Assembly: GCF_900103265.1 (NCBI RefSeq)
Contig: NZ_FMWX01000008.1
Location: 1-64,000 of the forward strand
Direction: 5' to 3'
DNA: 64,000 nucleotides
DNA from: Sphingomonas sp. NFR15
GTDB lineage: Bacteria > Pseudomonadota > Alphaproteobacteria > Sphingomonadales > Sphingomonadaceae
How positions within the stretch are numbered: the first letter of the stretch is position 1; each line of letters begins with the position of its first letter. Under the pieces are notes generated by a model that saw only the letters and a program-made list of their open reading frames with translations, was not told where the DNA came from and ran no database searches. This document shows positions 19,460 through 27,430 of this stretch, one piece after another. The position numbers and the translations under genes were made by a program.

Positions 19460-20111
19460 CGCACGCCTCCACTATCCAGGAGTGCGGATTACCGCCGCGC
19501 ACGCGTTCCAGTTCGACGCGCCAACGCGAGCGGCCGAGACTGGGAATGCCGAGGTCTTCGCTCGGCGCTGCAAATATCCGCCACCGCGTCACAGCCGCTG
19601 TACCTTCAGCGACCTGCTCCAGCTTCGAGGCTCGACGAAACACGAAGGCCGCCACGCCCGAGCTCTCAGCGGCGAGCTGAAGCCGTTTCGACGCCGTCGT
19701 CGAGTATTTCGCGACTTCTCCGACGACCCCCGCAATGCCGGGGTGCCGCAGGCATTCCTCCATGGCCAGAAGCACGTTGGCGTCGCTTCCTGCCTCGACA
19801 TGGATCACCCGGTCGGGGTGCAGCCCGGCCAGGTGAAGGGCAGGGGCGAATAGGTCGCGCCAGCGCAAGCACCAGAGAACCGGTCCATCGATCCGTGCAA
19901 GGATGCCTGCCAGAAAGACGGTCGCGCACGCATCATCCGCAAGATCGGGACTGCCGGCGATCTCGTGCAGAGCGCCCGTGGCGATGCCCGCTCCAGGCAA
20001 AAGCTGATCTAAGTCATCGACCCCGAACGGAATGGCCGCATGCCGAACGCCCACGCCCTCGATTTGCGCGATGCGCGCTCGCAGATCTTCGAGGACATTG
20101 GATTGGCGCAT
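19380..20111 (-). CDS. imuA: ImuA, RecA-fold accessory protein for DnaE2 mutagenesis
   Basis: About 243 residues. The N-terminal IPFGVDDLDQLLPGAGIATGALHEIAG and the VFLAGILARIDGPVLWCL stretch are typical of the ImuA/SulA-like RecA fold, with Walker motifs degenerate as usual. ATG at 20111 (MRQSNVLEDLR) is preferred; a TTG at 20120 would add three residues. The gene is first in the imuA-imuB-dnaE2 cassette, and a LexA box lies 32-46 bases upstream. ImuA assists translesion synthesis, probably through contact with RecA and ImuB. Confidence 0.9.
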   Translation of the reverse strand: MRQSNVLEDLRARIAQIEGVGVRHAAIPFGVDDLDQLLPGAGIATGALHEIAGSPDLADDACATVFLAGILARIDGPVLWCLRWRDLFAPALHLAGLHPDRVIHVEAGSDANVLLAMEECLRHPGIAGVVGEVAKYSTTASKRLQLAAESSGVAAFVFRRASKLEQVAEGTAAVTRWRIFAAPSEDLGIPSLGRSRWRVELERVRGGNPHSWIVEACDATGRIALPAALVDRPAAAEDRKFVA

Positions 20112-20142
20112 GGCATTCAAGAGACTCGGGGCACGCTGATTC

Positions 20143-20157
20143 GTTCCCTTTATGTTC
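20143..20157 (-). promoter_or_regulatory. LexA (SOS) box upstream of imuA
   Basis: The plus strand reads GTTCCCTTTATGTTC, an exact GTTC-N7-GTTC direct repeat, the LexA operator form of alphaproteobacteria. It sits 32 bases before the imuA ATG on the minus strand, where promoter blockage is expected. It differs at one base from the box upstream of dinB at 55189-55203. The divergent winged-helix gene at 20286 could also be affected, although the box is about 130 bases from it. Confidence 0.9.
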
Positions 20158-20285
20158 TAGGCGCGCTGCCTCCGAGTCAAGGCGCGTCTCCAATCCTCTG
20201 TGGCGGGCGGCGCATCGTCGAAAAAGATACTGGCTCATGCACGTACGGGATTCACATCCGCTGCGAGGCAGCGTAGATTCTCCGT

Positions 20286-20858
20286 ATGTTCCACCAAGCC
20301 GATCTTTTTGAGCACGCGACAAGCCGCAAGAACATGGACACGCCGGCACTTTTGGCCGCTGTCGCGGGTGCATCGTCACGTCCGAAATTTGCCTTCATGC
20401 TCCTCCAGCTTCTCGCTGAGGTCGCGGACGAGCAGGGCAGCGCCGGCCCCTATGTGATGACGGGTAACAGCGTCGTCCCTGTGCGGGACTGGCTCTGCGA
20501 CGCGCTTGTTCCCATGGGGCAGCGGGATTCGCGCCGGCGATCGACGGTCGAGGCGGTACGAGCCGAACTTGAACAGGCAAAGCAGCTGCCGGCCGATCGC
20601 GCCCAGGCTGAGGATGTGATCGACAGCAAGGTCCGCGAACGTGTGCGCAGTTCCGGCCGCTGCAATGTTAGCCGGACGGTCTCGGATCTTGTGCGCGGGG
20701 GTCTGCTTCGTCGCCACTATCAGGGCTATCGGGTCGATCACGAGAACCGCGGTGCCCAGCGCGAAGCGGTTTATACCATCGTGCCCGAAGCGCTCACCGT
20801 CCTCCGCCGGCGGGCTCAGCCGGGCCCGGGTTCCCGTTCCTCGTCAGCGAGGCGCTGA
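20286..20858 (+). CDS. Predicted winged-helix protein, divergent from imuA
   Basis: 190 residues, start at ATG 20286 or possibly ATG 20334. The C-terminal half (CNVSRTVSDLVRGGLLRRHYQGYRVDHENRG ... EAVYTIVPEAL, in pieces) has the helix-turn-helix-wing pattern of MarR/PadR-like DNA-binding domains. The N-terminal half is helical and unrecognised. It may be a regulator or a DNA-binding accessory factor. It shares an intergenic region and a LexA box with the mutagenesis cassette, so SOS linkage is possible but unproven. Confidence 0.65.
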   Translation: MFHQADLFEHATSRKNMDTPALLAAVAGASSRPKFAFMLLQLLAEVADEQGSAGPYVMTGNSVVPVRDWLCDALVPMGQRDSRRRSTVEAVRAELEQAKQLPADRAQAEDVIDSKVRERVRSSGRCNVSRTVSDLVRGGLLRRHYQGYRVDHENRGAQREAVYTIVPEALTVLRRRAQPGPGSRSSSARR

Positions 20859-21016
20859 ACGCGATCGGGCATCTGTAGCAGCTTCTCGGCCGCAGCCAGG
20901 ACCGCTTCGGGTTCACTCGGAAAGGCCTCTGCCGAGCTTATCGACACCCCATTCGAGAAGGTGATGGTTGCCTGAAATCCGTTGCCCTTGGGCGTTGCGG
21001 TCAATCGTATTTCCAC
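20816..21016 (-). CDS. Small conserved-looking hypothetical protein
   Basis: 66 residues from GTG 21016, which follows GGAGG at about 21023-21027; a longer frame to 21256 lacks a site. The sequence EIRLTATPKGNGFQATITF followed by NGVSISSAEAFPSEPEAV and an AAEKLLQM helix suggests a compact beta-beta-alpha fold. Function is unknown. Its 3' end overlaps the tail of the plus-strand winged-helix gene by about 43 bases. Confidence 0.5.
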   Translation of the reverse strand: MEIRLTATPKGNGFQATITFSNGVSISSAEAFPSEPEAVLAAAEKLLQMPDRVQRLADEEREPGPG

Positions 21017-21082
21017 GCCGCGCCTCCGAGAGGTAAGGTTTGTCCTGGACCTGAACCGTACCACGAAAGGGCGCTGAACAGG

Positions 21083-21295
21083 ATGACGACCGCAACATCG
21101 TCGACGAATGCACGTACGAACGGTCGCGCTGGGCGCAACGGGGTCACGGGTCAGTTGATCCTGAAGCCAGCCGCCAAACGCGGCGGTCGGATTTCGATAG
21201 CCCAAGCCCGATCTGCTGCGAACGCCGTCGAGCGCGAGAGGAATAGGCTGGGTCAATCGCTGCAGCCTGAGCCCTCGAGCAGCTCCGCTCCTTGA
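21083..21295 (+). CDS. Small basic hypothetical protein
   Basis: 70 residues, ATG preceded by a weak AACAGG. Composition is Arg/Ala/Ser-rich with VTGQLILKPAAKRGG and a following ISIAQARSAANAVERERN helix. It overlaps, tail to tail, the last 43 bases of the minus-strand gene ending at 21253, which lowers confidence. It could be a small nucleoid- or antitoxin-like protein, but nothing specific supports that. Confidence 0.35.
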   Translation: MTTATSSTNARTNGRAGRNGVTGQLILKPAAKRGGRISIAQARSAANAVERERNRLGQSLQPEPSSSSAP

Positions 21296-22893
21296 CCTTC
21301 GTCGAGTTCGCTTTCGTGAATGGACGTGAAGTTTCCGGGATTGAGAAGTACCTTTATCCCGAGCTTCTCCGCCATGGCGGAACCGTACTCTTCAAGGTCT
21401 TCGACAAGTGGCGAGACGTCCGCAGGCTCGATCCTGTTCGAGCGGTAGGTCCAGACCGCATCGTCCGTGCGCTCGAACGTTGCCTTTAGGCTGTAGGAGA
21501 TCCCGACCCCGGCAAAGCTGCAGCTTTGGAAAAAGAGCGCCTGCAACGGATTTTGCTCGAAGACAACATCAGCATCCTGAAATTCGAGCCGGCCTGTTGT
21601 GTTCGGGTTGAGCAGAACGTCAACGACACCACGGGCATCATCGGCGTCCCAGATCGCGTCCAGCGGCACCTTGTCTGTGGAACGCTGACCCGTCATCGCC
21701 ATCAGCTCATTCCAGCCCTCGAGGAAATTCGCGAGCATCGGCAGGTCTTCGATGTGAGGCCCATCGATGGGTGCGGGCAGATTGAACGTCATATCAGGGA
21801 TGCGCGCGTTGCCGCTGAAGCGGATCTTGCCATCCCCGCTTGCCAGGTTGGCCAATCCCCGCGCCAACACGGCCCAATCGGCGATGGTGCGTTCAGTTTG
21901 ATCGAAGATGCCGGTCGTTTCGAGCTTCAGGCCTTCCATGGAAAATCGCATAGTGAAATCGGCGTGTCGGATCAGGAGTGTCGGGCTGTCGAAGTCCGGA
22001 ATCGGCGGTCCGATAAACATCTCCGCCTCGAACAGCGCAGCTTTCATCGTGAAGCGGCCCAGCATGGCCACGGTGCAGGCACCGAGCGTCGGAGGAGTAA
22101 CGGTAAACTCTTCGATGTCGTCGAAATAGCTTCCGCGGTATGGGATCAGGATATTGAAACGTCGGTCCCAGGCATCGACTTTGTCAGGCTTGAGCGGTCG
22201 AAGGCCAAGCAGCATATCATTCAGGTGCTCGGGTCCCTCGACCCAGACGCGCAGGTTCGCAACGTAGTGACCATCTTCATAGCCAAGCGTTTCGAGTTGC
22301 CACTGCTTCCCCTGCACGTAAGCCGCGCTGTCTTCGCCGCAGGCGGTCTCAAGAGCAATTCGTAGGTCGGCGGCCGCAGGTCCAAAATGTACGCCGGCAC
22401 GTTCATAGTCGTAGCTCACTTCAACGTGATTGATGTCGAGCCTCCCGCGCGCTTGTGCCTCCCGCAGGCGCCTCAAGACATACGCGAGTTCGTCGCCGAT
22501 GAGATGGACGAGCGTTCCGCCGATAAGCGTGCCGTCTTTGCGCATCCGAAACACGATAATCAAAGCCGGCCGGGGATCCTTGGCGAGTCGATCGATCGCC
22601 GAAAGCTTGAGCTTCACCCGATGGTTGCCGCGGCCGGCGGTGCTCTTCAATTGTACAACGCAAGCGTCCGGCCGCCGCTGATCAAGCGTCTTGTTCTCGC
22701 CGAGCGCGGCCATTGGAAACTCGACGACATAATCCCAGCCAGTGGCGTCGACCAAAAAGCTCTTGTTGGGGAAGAGGCCGGCTAACTCGCATAATGTTTC
22801 GAACGTTCGTTCACCAGCGCGACCGAGGCGTTCTGGCTCAAGGGCGTTCGGCATACTTGTCCTTGATAAATCGCTTCCCATGGTCGCACTCAT
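21253..22893 (-). CDS. Large unknown protein with N-terminal PD-(D/E)XK-like (DUF4365-like) domain
   Basis: 546 residues. The N-terminal 120 residues read like a DUF4365/restriction-endonuclease-type fold: GRAGERTFETLCELAG helix, GWDYVVEF (candidate Asp), then RRPDACVVQLKSTAG with a QxK catalytic pair. The next about 420 residues (for example DWAVLARGLANLASGDGKI and PHIEDLPMLANFLEGW) are not recognised. DUF4365 domains are found in proteins linked to phage defence and DNA transactions. It is divergent from the 22982 nuclease-like gene with about 90 bases between starts. Start ATG 22893 has only a weak ribosome site. Confidence 0.7.
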   Translation of the reverse strand: MSATMGSDLSRTSMPNALEPERLGRAGERTFETLCELAGLFPNKSFLVDATGWDYVVEFPMAALGENKTLDQRRPDACVVQLKSTAGRGNHRVKLKLSAIDRLAKDPRPALIIVFRMRKDGTLIGGTLVHLIGDELAYVLRRLREAQARGRLDINHVEVSYDYERAGVHFGPAAADLRIALETACGEDSAAYVQGKQWQLETLGYEDGHYVANLRVWVEGPEHLNDMLLGLRPLKPDKVDAWDRRFNILIPYRGSYFDDIEEFTVTPPTLGACTVAMLGRFTMKAALFEAEMFIGPPIPDFDSPTLLIRHADFTMRFSMEGLKLETTGIFDQTERTIADWAVLARGLANLASGDGKIRFSGNARIPDMTFNLPAPIDGPHIEDLPMLANFLEGWNELMAMTGQRSTDKVPLDAIWDADDARGVVDVLLNPNTTGRLEFQDADVVFEQNPLQALFFQSCSFAGVGISYSLKATFERTDDAVWTYRSNRIEPADVSPLVEDLEEYGSAMAEKLGIKVLLNPGNFTSIHESELDEGQGAELLEGSGCSD

Positions 22894-22981
22894 TCTCGTG
22901 ACGCACTATCCCTTCAAGGCGTGAACCGCGTCGGGAAGGAGGAGGCCCTCCATACCAAGCAGAGCAAGACGAGAATAGTTG

Positions 22982-23692
22982 ATGAGCGTTTGTGTCCTGA
23001 GTGGCGATCTCCGCTCGTCTGATCTTCAGGCGGCTTTTGCCGCCCTCAAACCGTTACTCTCGGACGCTCTGCCGAGCGCGCCGAAACAGTTTTACGCGCT
23101 CGATGACCTGCAGACAGCGTTTCGCGCACTTGAACGGCCGCTTTCGGCGGCGAAGGAGCAAGGGGGCCTCATGAACCCCTGGGCGCTCGCAAGCCTCGGC
23201 CATGACGAGGTTCGGAACGCCACCGCGCTTGCCGGCCTTTGGATGCCCGACTTCGGTGGGGCGACGTCCCTTCGGTTCGCAGCCGCCTTTCTCGCAACCG
23301 CGATCCCGACCGTAGATTGGTTCATGGAACTTGCGGCGGGATACCGGGTCGCGACGGAGGTCTGCCCTTTGGGTGACAGGGCCGATCGCGTCGATCTCAT
23401 CATCGAGACGACACACCATCTCATCGGCATCGAGGTGAAAATCAGAGCCGGCTTGGGCCCTGATCAATTGCAGCGATACTCTCTCGCGATCGCGCGGCGG
23501 GCAGCCCTGCAGAACCTGACGCCGACGGTGATTTTCCTCGCACTGCGCCCTGCCAATGTCCCGGCGATCGCATCGACCTCGTGGATCAACGTTGCCCGAG
23601 CTGCCCGTTCCGCCGCCGGGCGGAAAGCCACCGAGCGCACCTTTGTCCAGCATCTCGTCGCGACTTTCGGCGAACATGTCCAAGCGTTCTAA
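22982..23692 (+). CDS. PD-(D/E)XK nuclease-superfamily protein
   Basis: About 236 residues. The catalytic signature lies in the middle: DRVDLIIETTHHLIGIEVKI gives the Asp and ExK, and GPDQLQRYSLAIARR gives the following Q...Y helix seen in PDDEXK_4-type proteins. The first 110 residues form an unrecognised helical domain. The product is a candidate nuclease, probably part of a defence or mobile module. A TTG at 22979 precedes ATG 22982; the ribosome site is weak. The stop TAA abuts the AAGGAGA of the next gene, so the two are co-transcribed. Confidence 0.7.
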   Translation: MSVCVLSGDLRSSDLQAAFAALKPLLSDALPSAPKQFYALDDLQTAFRALERPLSAAKEQGGLMNPWALASLGHDEVRNATALAGLWMPDFGGATSLRFAAAFLATAIPTVDWFMELAAGYRVATEVCPLGDRADRVDLIIETTHHLIGIEVKIRAGLGPDQLQRYSLAIARRAALQNLTPTVIFLALRPANVPAIASTSWINVARAARSAAGRKATERTFVQHLVATFGEHVQAF

Positions 23693-23704
23693 GGAGAACC
23701 AGCC

Positions 23705-24328
23705 GTGCCCGACCCTTTGGTAGGAAACGTGATCGTCCGCCATATCGACGAGTTGGAGGCCGCACTACGCTTCGCTCACAACACGATGCAGCCTATGCTC
23801 GCAAAGGCGATCGCTGCGGTTATTGAAGACAAGCGTCGCGATCTCGCCTGGGCTGGGGAGGAGCCAGCCAACCTCGACGAGACCATCTGGCTTGCCCCGG
23901 AAGAGTGGCGCATCCCCGGCAAACCTGACGATGACGACTTCTATCTGTCCTTCTCGCTCGATACGACGCCTTGCATCGATGGTCATGAGCCGGAGACATG
24001 GGTTGGCACGCTCTGCGGGTTCGCGGGCGCTACGGTTCGGTTCTCAGCCAGCACCGACGGTGTCGGTCAGCGCGAGTGGAAAGCGCTCCTTCGATCCCAG
24101 GGGGCACTCCTCGACGAGCTCGTCGACAGGGGTTTTCTTTGCGATCCAAGAACTGGTGACATAGCCCTCACGATCCCGATCGATCGTGCCTTGCTGGCCT
24201 TGGGGTTCGAGGAGGAGACATTGGAGGCGGCTCTGGCGCCGCTGGCTGCTGGCATTGACCGTATCGTCGCTTCCCGCTCTGTCTTCGATAGGCTCGTGCA
24301 GGTGATCAAAGGGAAGATGCCTTCGTGA
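23705..24328 (+). CDS. Hypothetical protein, partner of PD-(D/E)XK gene
   Basis: 207 residues from GTG 23705, with AAGGAGA about 9 bases upstream. The acidic protein has PDDDDFYLSFSLDTTPC in the first half and a helical C-terminus (LGFEEETLEAALAPLAAGIDRIV). No known domain is recognised. Only 12 bases separate it from the nuclease-like gene, so it may be a partner or inhibitor of that protein; this is inference from position. Confidence 0.6.
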   Translation: MPDPLVGNVIVRHIDELEAALRFAHNTMQPMLAKAIAAVIEDKRRDLAWAGEEPANLDETIWLAPEEWRIPGKPDDDDFYLSFSLDTTPCIDGHEPETWVGTLCGFAGATVRFSASTDGVGQREWKALLRSQGALLDELVDRGFLCDPRTGDIALTIPIDRALLALGFEEETLEAALAPLAAGIDRIVASRSVFDRLVQVIKGKMPS

Positions 24329-24408
24329 AGCTGACGAACAGAAGGCGGAGGAATTCAGCAGTCAGGACCGCAAAGCGGCTGTCCGCCGGCAAAGGAGCAT
24401 GAGCAACG

Positions 24409-25038
24409 ATGGCGAGGCGCGGAAGAGAGCAACATCCTTGGACTAACCAGCCGGGCAGGCTGGTCATCCATGACGATCCTTACGACATCTACGCGAAGCT
24501 CAACTGGGAGGCGAATGAGTTTGAGCTCAAGCGCACCAATCCCGAAAAGCCGATTGACGTCGATGGTATGGTCTACCTTCTGCAAAACGCATGCATCTCG
24601 GCGGCATCGCTGGTCGAATGGCTCGAGAAAGCTGCCCACGCTGAGGCACGGAGTCAGGGTAAGCAGATCGACAAAACGCTGCTCGAGAAAGAGGTATTGT
24701 CCTGGCTACCGGACCTTGCGCTCGCGAGGGCGATCGCCAATACATTCAAGCATGCAACCTACCGAGACGAGGGATGGGGCAATGCTGAGGTCAGGCTGGA
24801 AGCCCTGTTCACGGCTGAGCAGCACACAAGACTGAGGGCCGCGGAAGGCACCGACGGCTTTGCCGGCCTCTACGAGGAAGAGGCGGCTGAAGCTGATTTT
24901 GCGCTGACGTTCGTGCGTGACAATGACGAGCACCAGCTTGCGGCCGAAGACTTCGTACTCGGTCTCGCGCATGGCGGGCTTCGGCTTCTCGACCACAGCT
25001 TCCAGGATTTTGATCGGTTTTTCGCCGAGGGAGCGTAA
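24409..25038 (+). CDS. Hypothetical all-helical protein
   Basis: 209 residues, ATG preceded by AAAGGAG at about 24390. It is predicted helical throughout. The stretch LARAIANTFKHATYRDEGWG has an N...KH pattern reminiscent of HEPN-like helices, but the canonical R-x4-6-H ribonuclease motif is not obvious. It lies 80 bases after the previous gene and may belong to the same unit. Function is unknown. Confidence 0.6.
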   Translation: MARRGREQHPWTNQPGRLVIHDDPYDIYAKLNWEANEFELKRTNPEKPIDVDGMVYLLQNACISAASLVEWLEKAAHAEARSQGKQIDKTLLEKEVLSWLPDLALARAIANTFKHATYRDEGWGNAEVRLEALFTAEQHTRLRAAEGTDGFAGLYEEEAAEADFALTFVRDNDEHQLAAEDFVLGLAHGGLRLLDHSFQDFDRFFAEGA

Positions 25039-25124
25039 GCGCAGACGCCGTTGATCGCATGCGGCCTCGTCAGCGAAGGCAATTTTTGGTGGCTTATGCG
25101 CGCTGTTTTTCGCAGAAGATTCCC

Positions 25125-25415
25125 ATGGAAGAAGTCGCCAACGAACAATCGCCGCTAGCGTCACTAGAGGGCATCAAGGGATGCCTGATCGGTATGATCA
25201 AGGCCGCTGCCACCCCAGCGGCGCCGAAGGTGCACCTTACCTATTTAGGCGGTGAATTTGCCAAGCTGGCAGGAGGCTCGTTCGAGCAGCATTTGAACGA
25301 TCTTGCGTCCGACGGATCCATTTCGATGCCAGTGTCCAAGCGCAAGATGGTGCCCTTCATCAAGACCTATTGCCACGACCAGGTTGGTGTCGATCGTCTG
25401 GACACCGGCGCCTAG
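25125..25415 (+). CDS. Small hypothetical protein, possibly OST-HTH-like
   Basis: 96 residues from ATG 25125. The middle part (KVHLTYLGGEFAKLAGGSF ... HLNDLASDGSISM ... KRKMVPFIKTY) alternates like a LOTUS/OST-HTH winged helix: a 'LGxxF' strand-helix, then a small domain ending in basic residues. This match is weak and by eye. The TAG stop at 25415 is immediately followed by the truncated M61 peptidase frame, so this gene marks the junction of a rearrangement. Confidence 0.5.
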   Translation: MEEVANEQSPLASLEGIKGCLIGMIKAAATPAAPKVHLTYLGGEFAKLAGGSFEQHLNDLASDGSISMPVSKRKMVPFIKTYCHDQVGVDRLDTGA

Positions 25416-25417
25416 AC

Positions 25418-26923
25418 GTGCGATTTCAGATGGTCGCGGGCGGCGATCTGCTGACGCCCGAGATCGTGTCAGTGCCTTGGCAACGACTAATCTTGTATCC
25501 GGCCGGATGGTACACCCGGAACATAACCGTCGCGCCGTCTCTTTCTCTGCCGACCGGACTACGGCCTTTTACTGCGCTGAGAGTTGAGCGGACCGAAGCC
25601 GCGACAATTCACTTCGAGACGACGACTTTGGAGACGCTTCTCGATGCGCCGGTGCTGGCGGGTCGTTACGCGGCGCAGGTGCCGCTCACCGCTGCAGTTC
25701 ATGGTGCAGTGTCGCTCGATCTTGTCGCCTTGCGAGAGGAAGATTTGAATGTCCCGTCAGCGCGTCTTAGGGAGCTGCGGAACCTGATCAAACAGATACG
25801 CTCGGTCTTTGGCAGCCCACCCTTTTTGCGATATGAGATTCTAACGCGTTTAAGCGACGATGGCTCATCGGGCGGCACCGAACACCGATCATCCAGCGAA
25901 ATTGGATTAGCATCTTCGCACTTCAAGGATTGGCCGGGTCAGATCCTGTTCCGCGACCTGATCGCACATGAGATCGTCCACGCTTGGAACGGCTTTTATC
26001 GTACACCTGCAGACCTGTGGGCGCCCACGCCTAACGTTCCAGTCTCAGGTAGCCTGTTGTGGATGTACGAGGGTCAGACAGAATTTTGGGGGCGTGTATT
26101 AGCCACGCGCGCCGGACAGTTCACGCAGGCTGAGTTGCGCGACCGGCTGGCGATCGAAGCGGCAGAAACCGCGGCGCGGCCGGGCCGCGCATGGCGATCG
26201 CTGTCCGACGACGTCAATTACCCTGCCTTTATGCTCCGACAGTCCGTCCCATGGCGCGATTGGCAGAGACGAAGGGACTATTACTCGGAAGGCGTGATGC
26301 TGTGGCTCGCTGTCGATGCCAAATTGCGAGAGCTCAGCGAAGGGCGTCAAAACATTGACAATTTCGCCAGGCTTTTCTTCGCTGGGGCTACTCTAGATGC
26401 GCCGACCCGCACTTACACCTTTGAGGATATTTGCCGCACATTGAATGAGCTAGCTCCTGCAGATTGGAAAACGTTTCTGCGTGGTTGGATCGACGCGCAT
26501 GATGAGCTCGACACGACTGTTGGCCTTACGCAACATGGCTGGCAGCTGACCTTTACGGATATCCCCACATCAGCCTTTCGCGCCAGTGAGGACGAATCTG
26601 GGGTTGCCGATTTGACCTACTCGCTCGGGCTCACGGTCCGGGACAGCGGCTCGGTGACAACGGTTGCATGGGGCGGACCAGCTTTCCGTGCCGGCCTCCG
26701 GCCAGGTGTGCGAGTTCTGGCCGTAAACGCCGCGCCGTTCACGCGTGAAGTTTTGCTTGCCGCAGTCCGAAGCTCAGGGGGCCGCCCCATTATGTTGACG
26801 ATAGACCGAGACAACCGCAACGTTGACGTGTCAATTAACTACACGGGTACATTGAGATATCCGCGCCTGGAACGCGTCGATGGCCGCGCTGACACACTCT
26901 CCGCACTACTCGCTCCCCGGTGA
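25418..26923 (+). pseudogene. N-terminally truncated M61-family aminopeptidase
   Basis: About 500 codons. The M61 (glycyl aminopeptidase) zinc site HEIVHAWNG lies near nucleotide 25967, with the downstream WMYEGQTEFWG helix, and a PDZ-like C-terminal domain (LRPGVRVLAVNAAPF). Family members are about 600 residues with a signal peptide and an N-terminal beta domain. Here the homology begins abruptly at TPEIVSVPWQRLILYPAGWY with no signal peptide and only GTG/ATG codons without a ribosome site. I infer a 5' deletion that fused the remnant to the end of the preceding gene. The rest of the frame is open, so decay is recent or a shortened protein is still made. Confidence 0.7.
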
Positions 26924-27430
26924 CAATAATGACTCGATTAGTATAAGTTGCGCCCAGGCTCCGATGACATTCAGAAAAGGGGCCTAGTTGTCCGTTGCCC
27001 CGGTGAGCCGGACAAGATTCAATCCGCTGTTAGTCTGTGGCTGGTCTAGGAACGTTTCCTACCTGCTTGTCGCGCTCCCGCGCTCGACCTCCCATGGCAC
27101 TTCACCCTCGGTTGAATGGTTGAGCGCCATCGTCGGTTAAGGTGCGAGATTAATAGCTCCGAGGGATCACGGCGCGCGCCTCCCTAATAGCCCCATCACC
27201 ATCATAATTCGATTTGCACCGCGACCCGCTAGCAGTAAGAGCGGTGCGTCGGAAAAGGCAGACTTGGTTTGGTAAGCCCAAGTCCTCTCGGTGACGGGAG
27301 CTCTGGTCTTTGGCTTCGTGCACGAGAACCCCCGCGACGAACGAAAGGACGCTTCTGCGTCCCCCGTTCGTCCGTGTGGGTCTCAGGTTCGAGAAACGCT
27401 CCGGTCGAACGTCGACACCGGAGCCGAACC
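26924..27430. other. Intergenic region upstream of FAD monooxygenase, with structured leader
   Basis: About 500 bases without a convincing gene. The only notable structure is a strong nested hairpin at 27336-27372, listed separately. The first 300 bases show no repeat, promoter or coding signal I can support. Confidence 0.5.
27336..27372 (+). promoter_or_regulatory. Strong nested hairpin 58 bases before FAD monooxygenase start
   Basis: Outer arms GACGAACG (27336-27343) and CGTTCGTC (27365-27372) pair perfectly. Inner arms GGACGC (27347-27352) and GCGTCC (27357-27362) enclose a TTCT loop. That gives 14 base pairs interrupted only by a 3-by-2 internal loop. There is no T-run after it, so a simple terminator is unlikely. 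It could be a protein-binding site or a leader RNA element. Confidence 0.6.
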
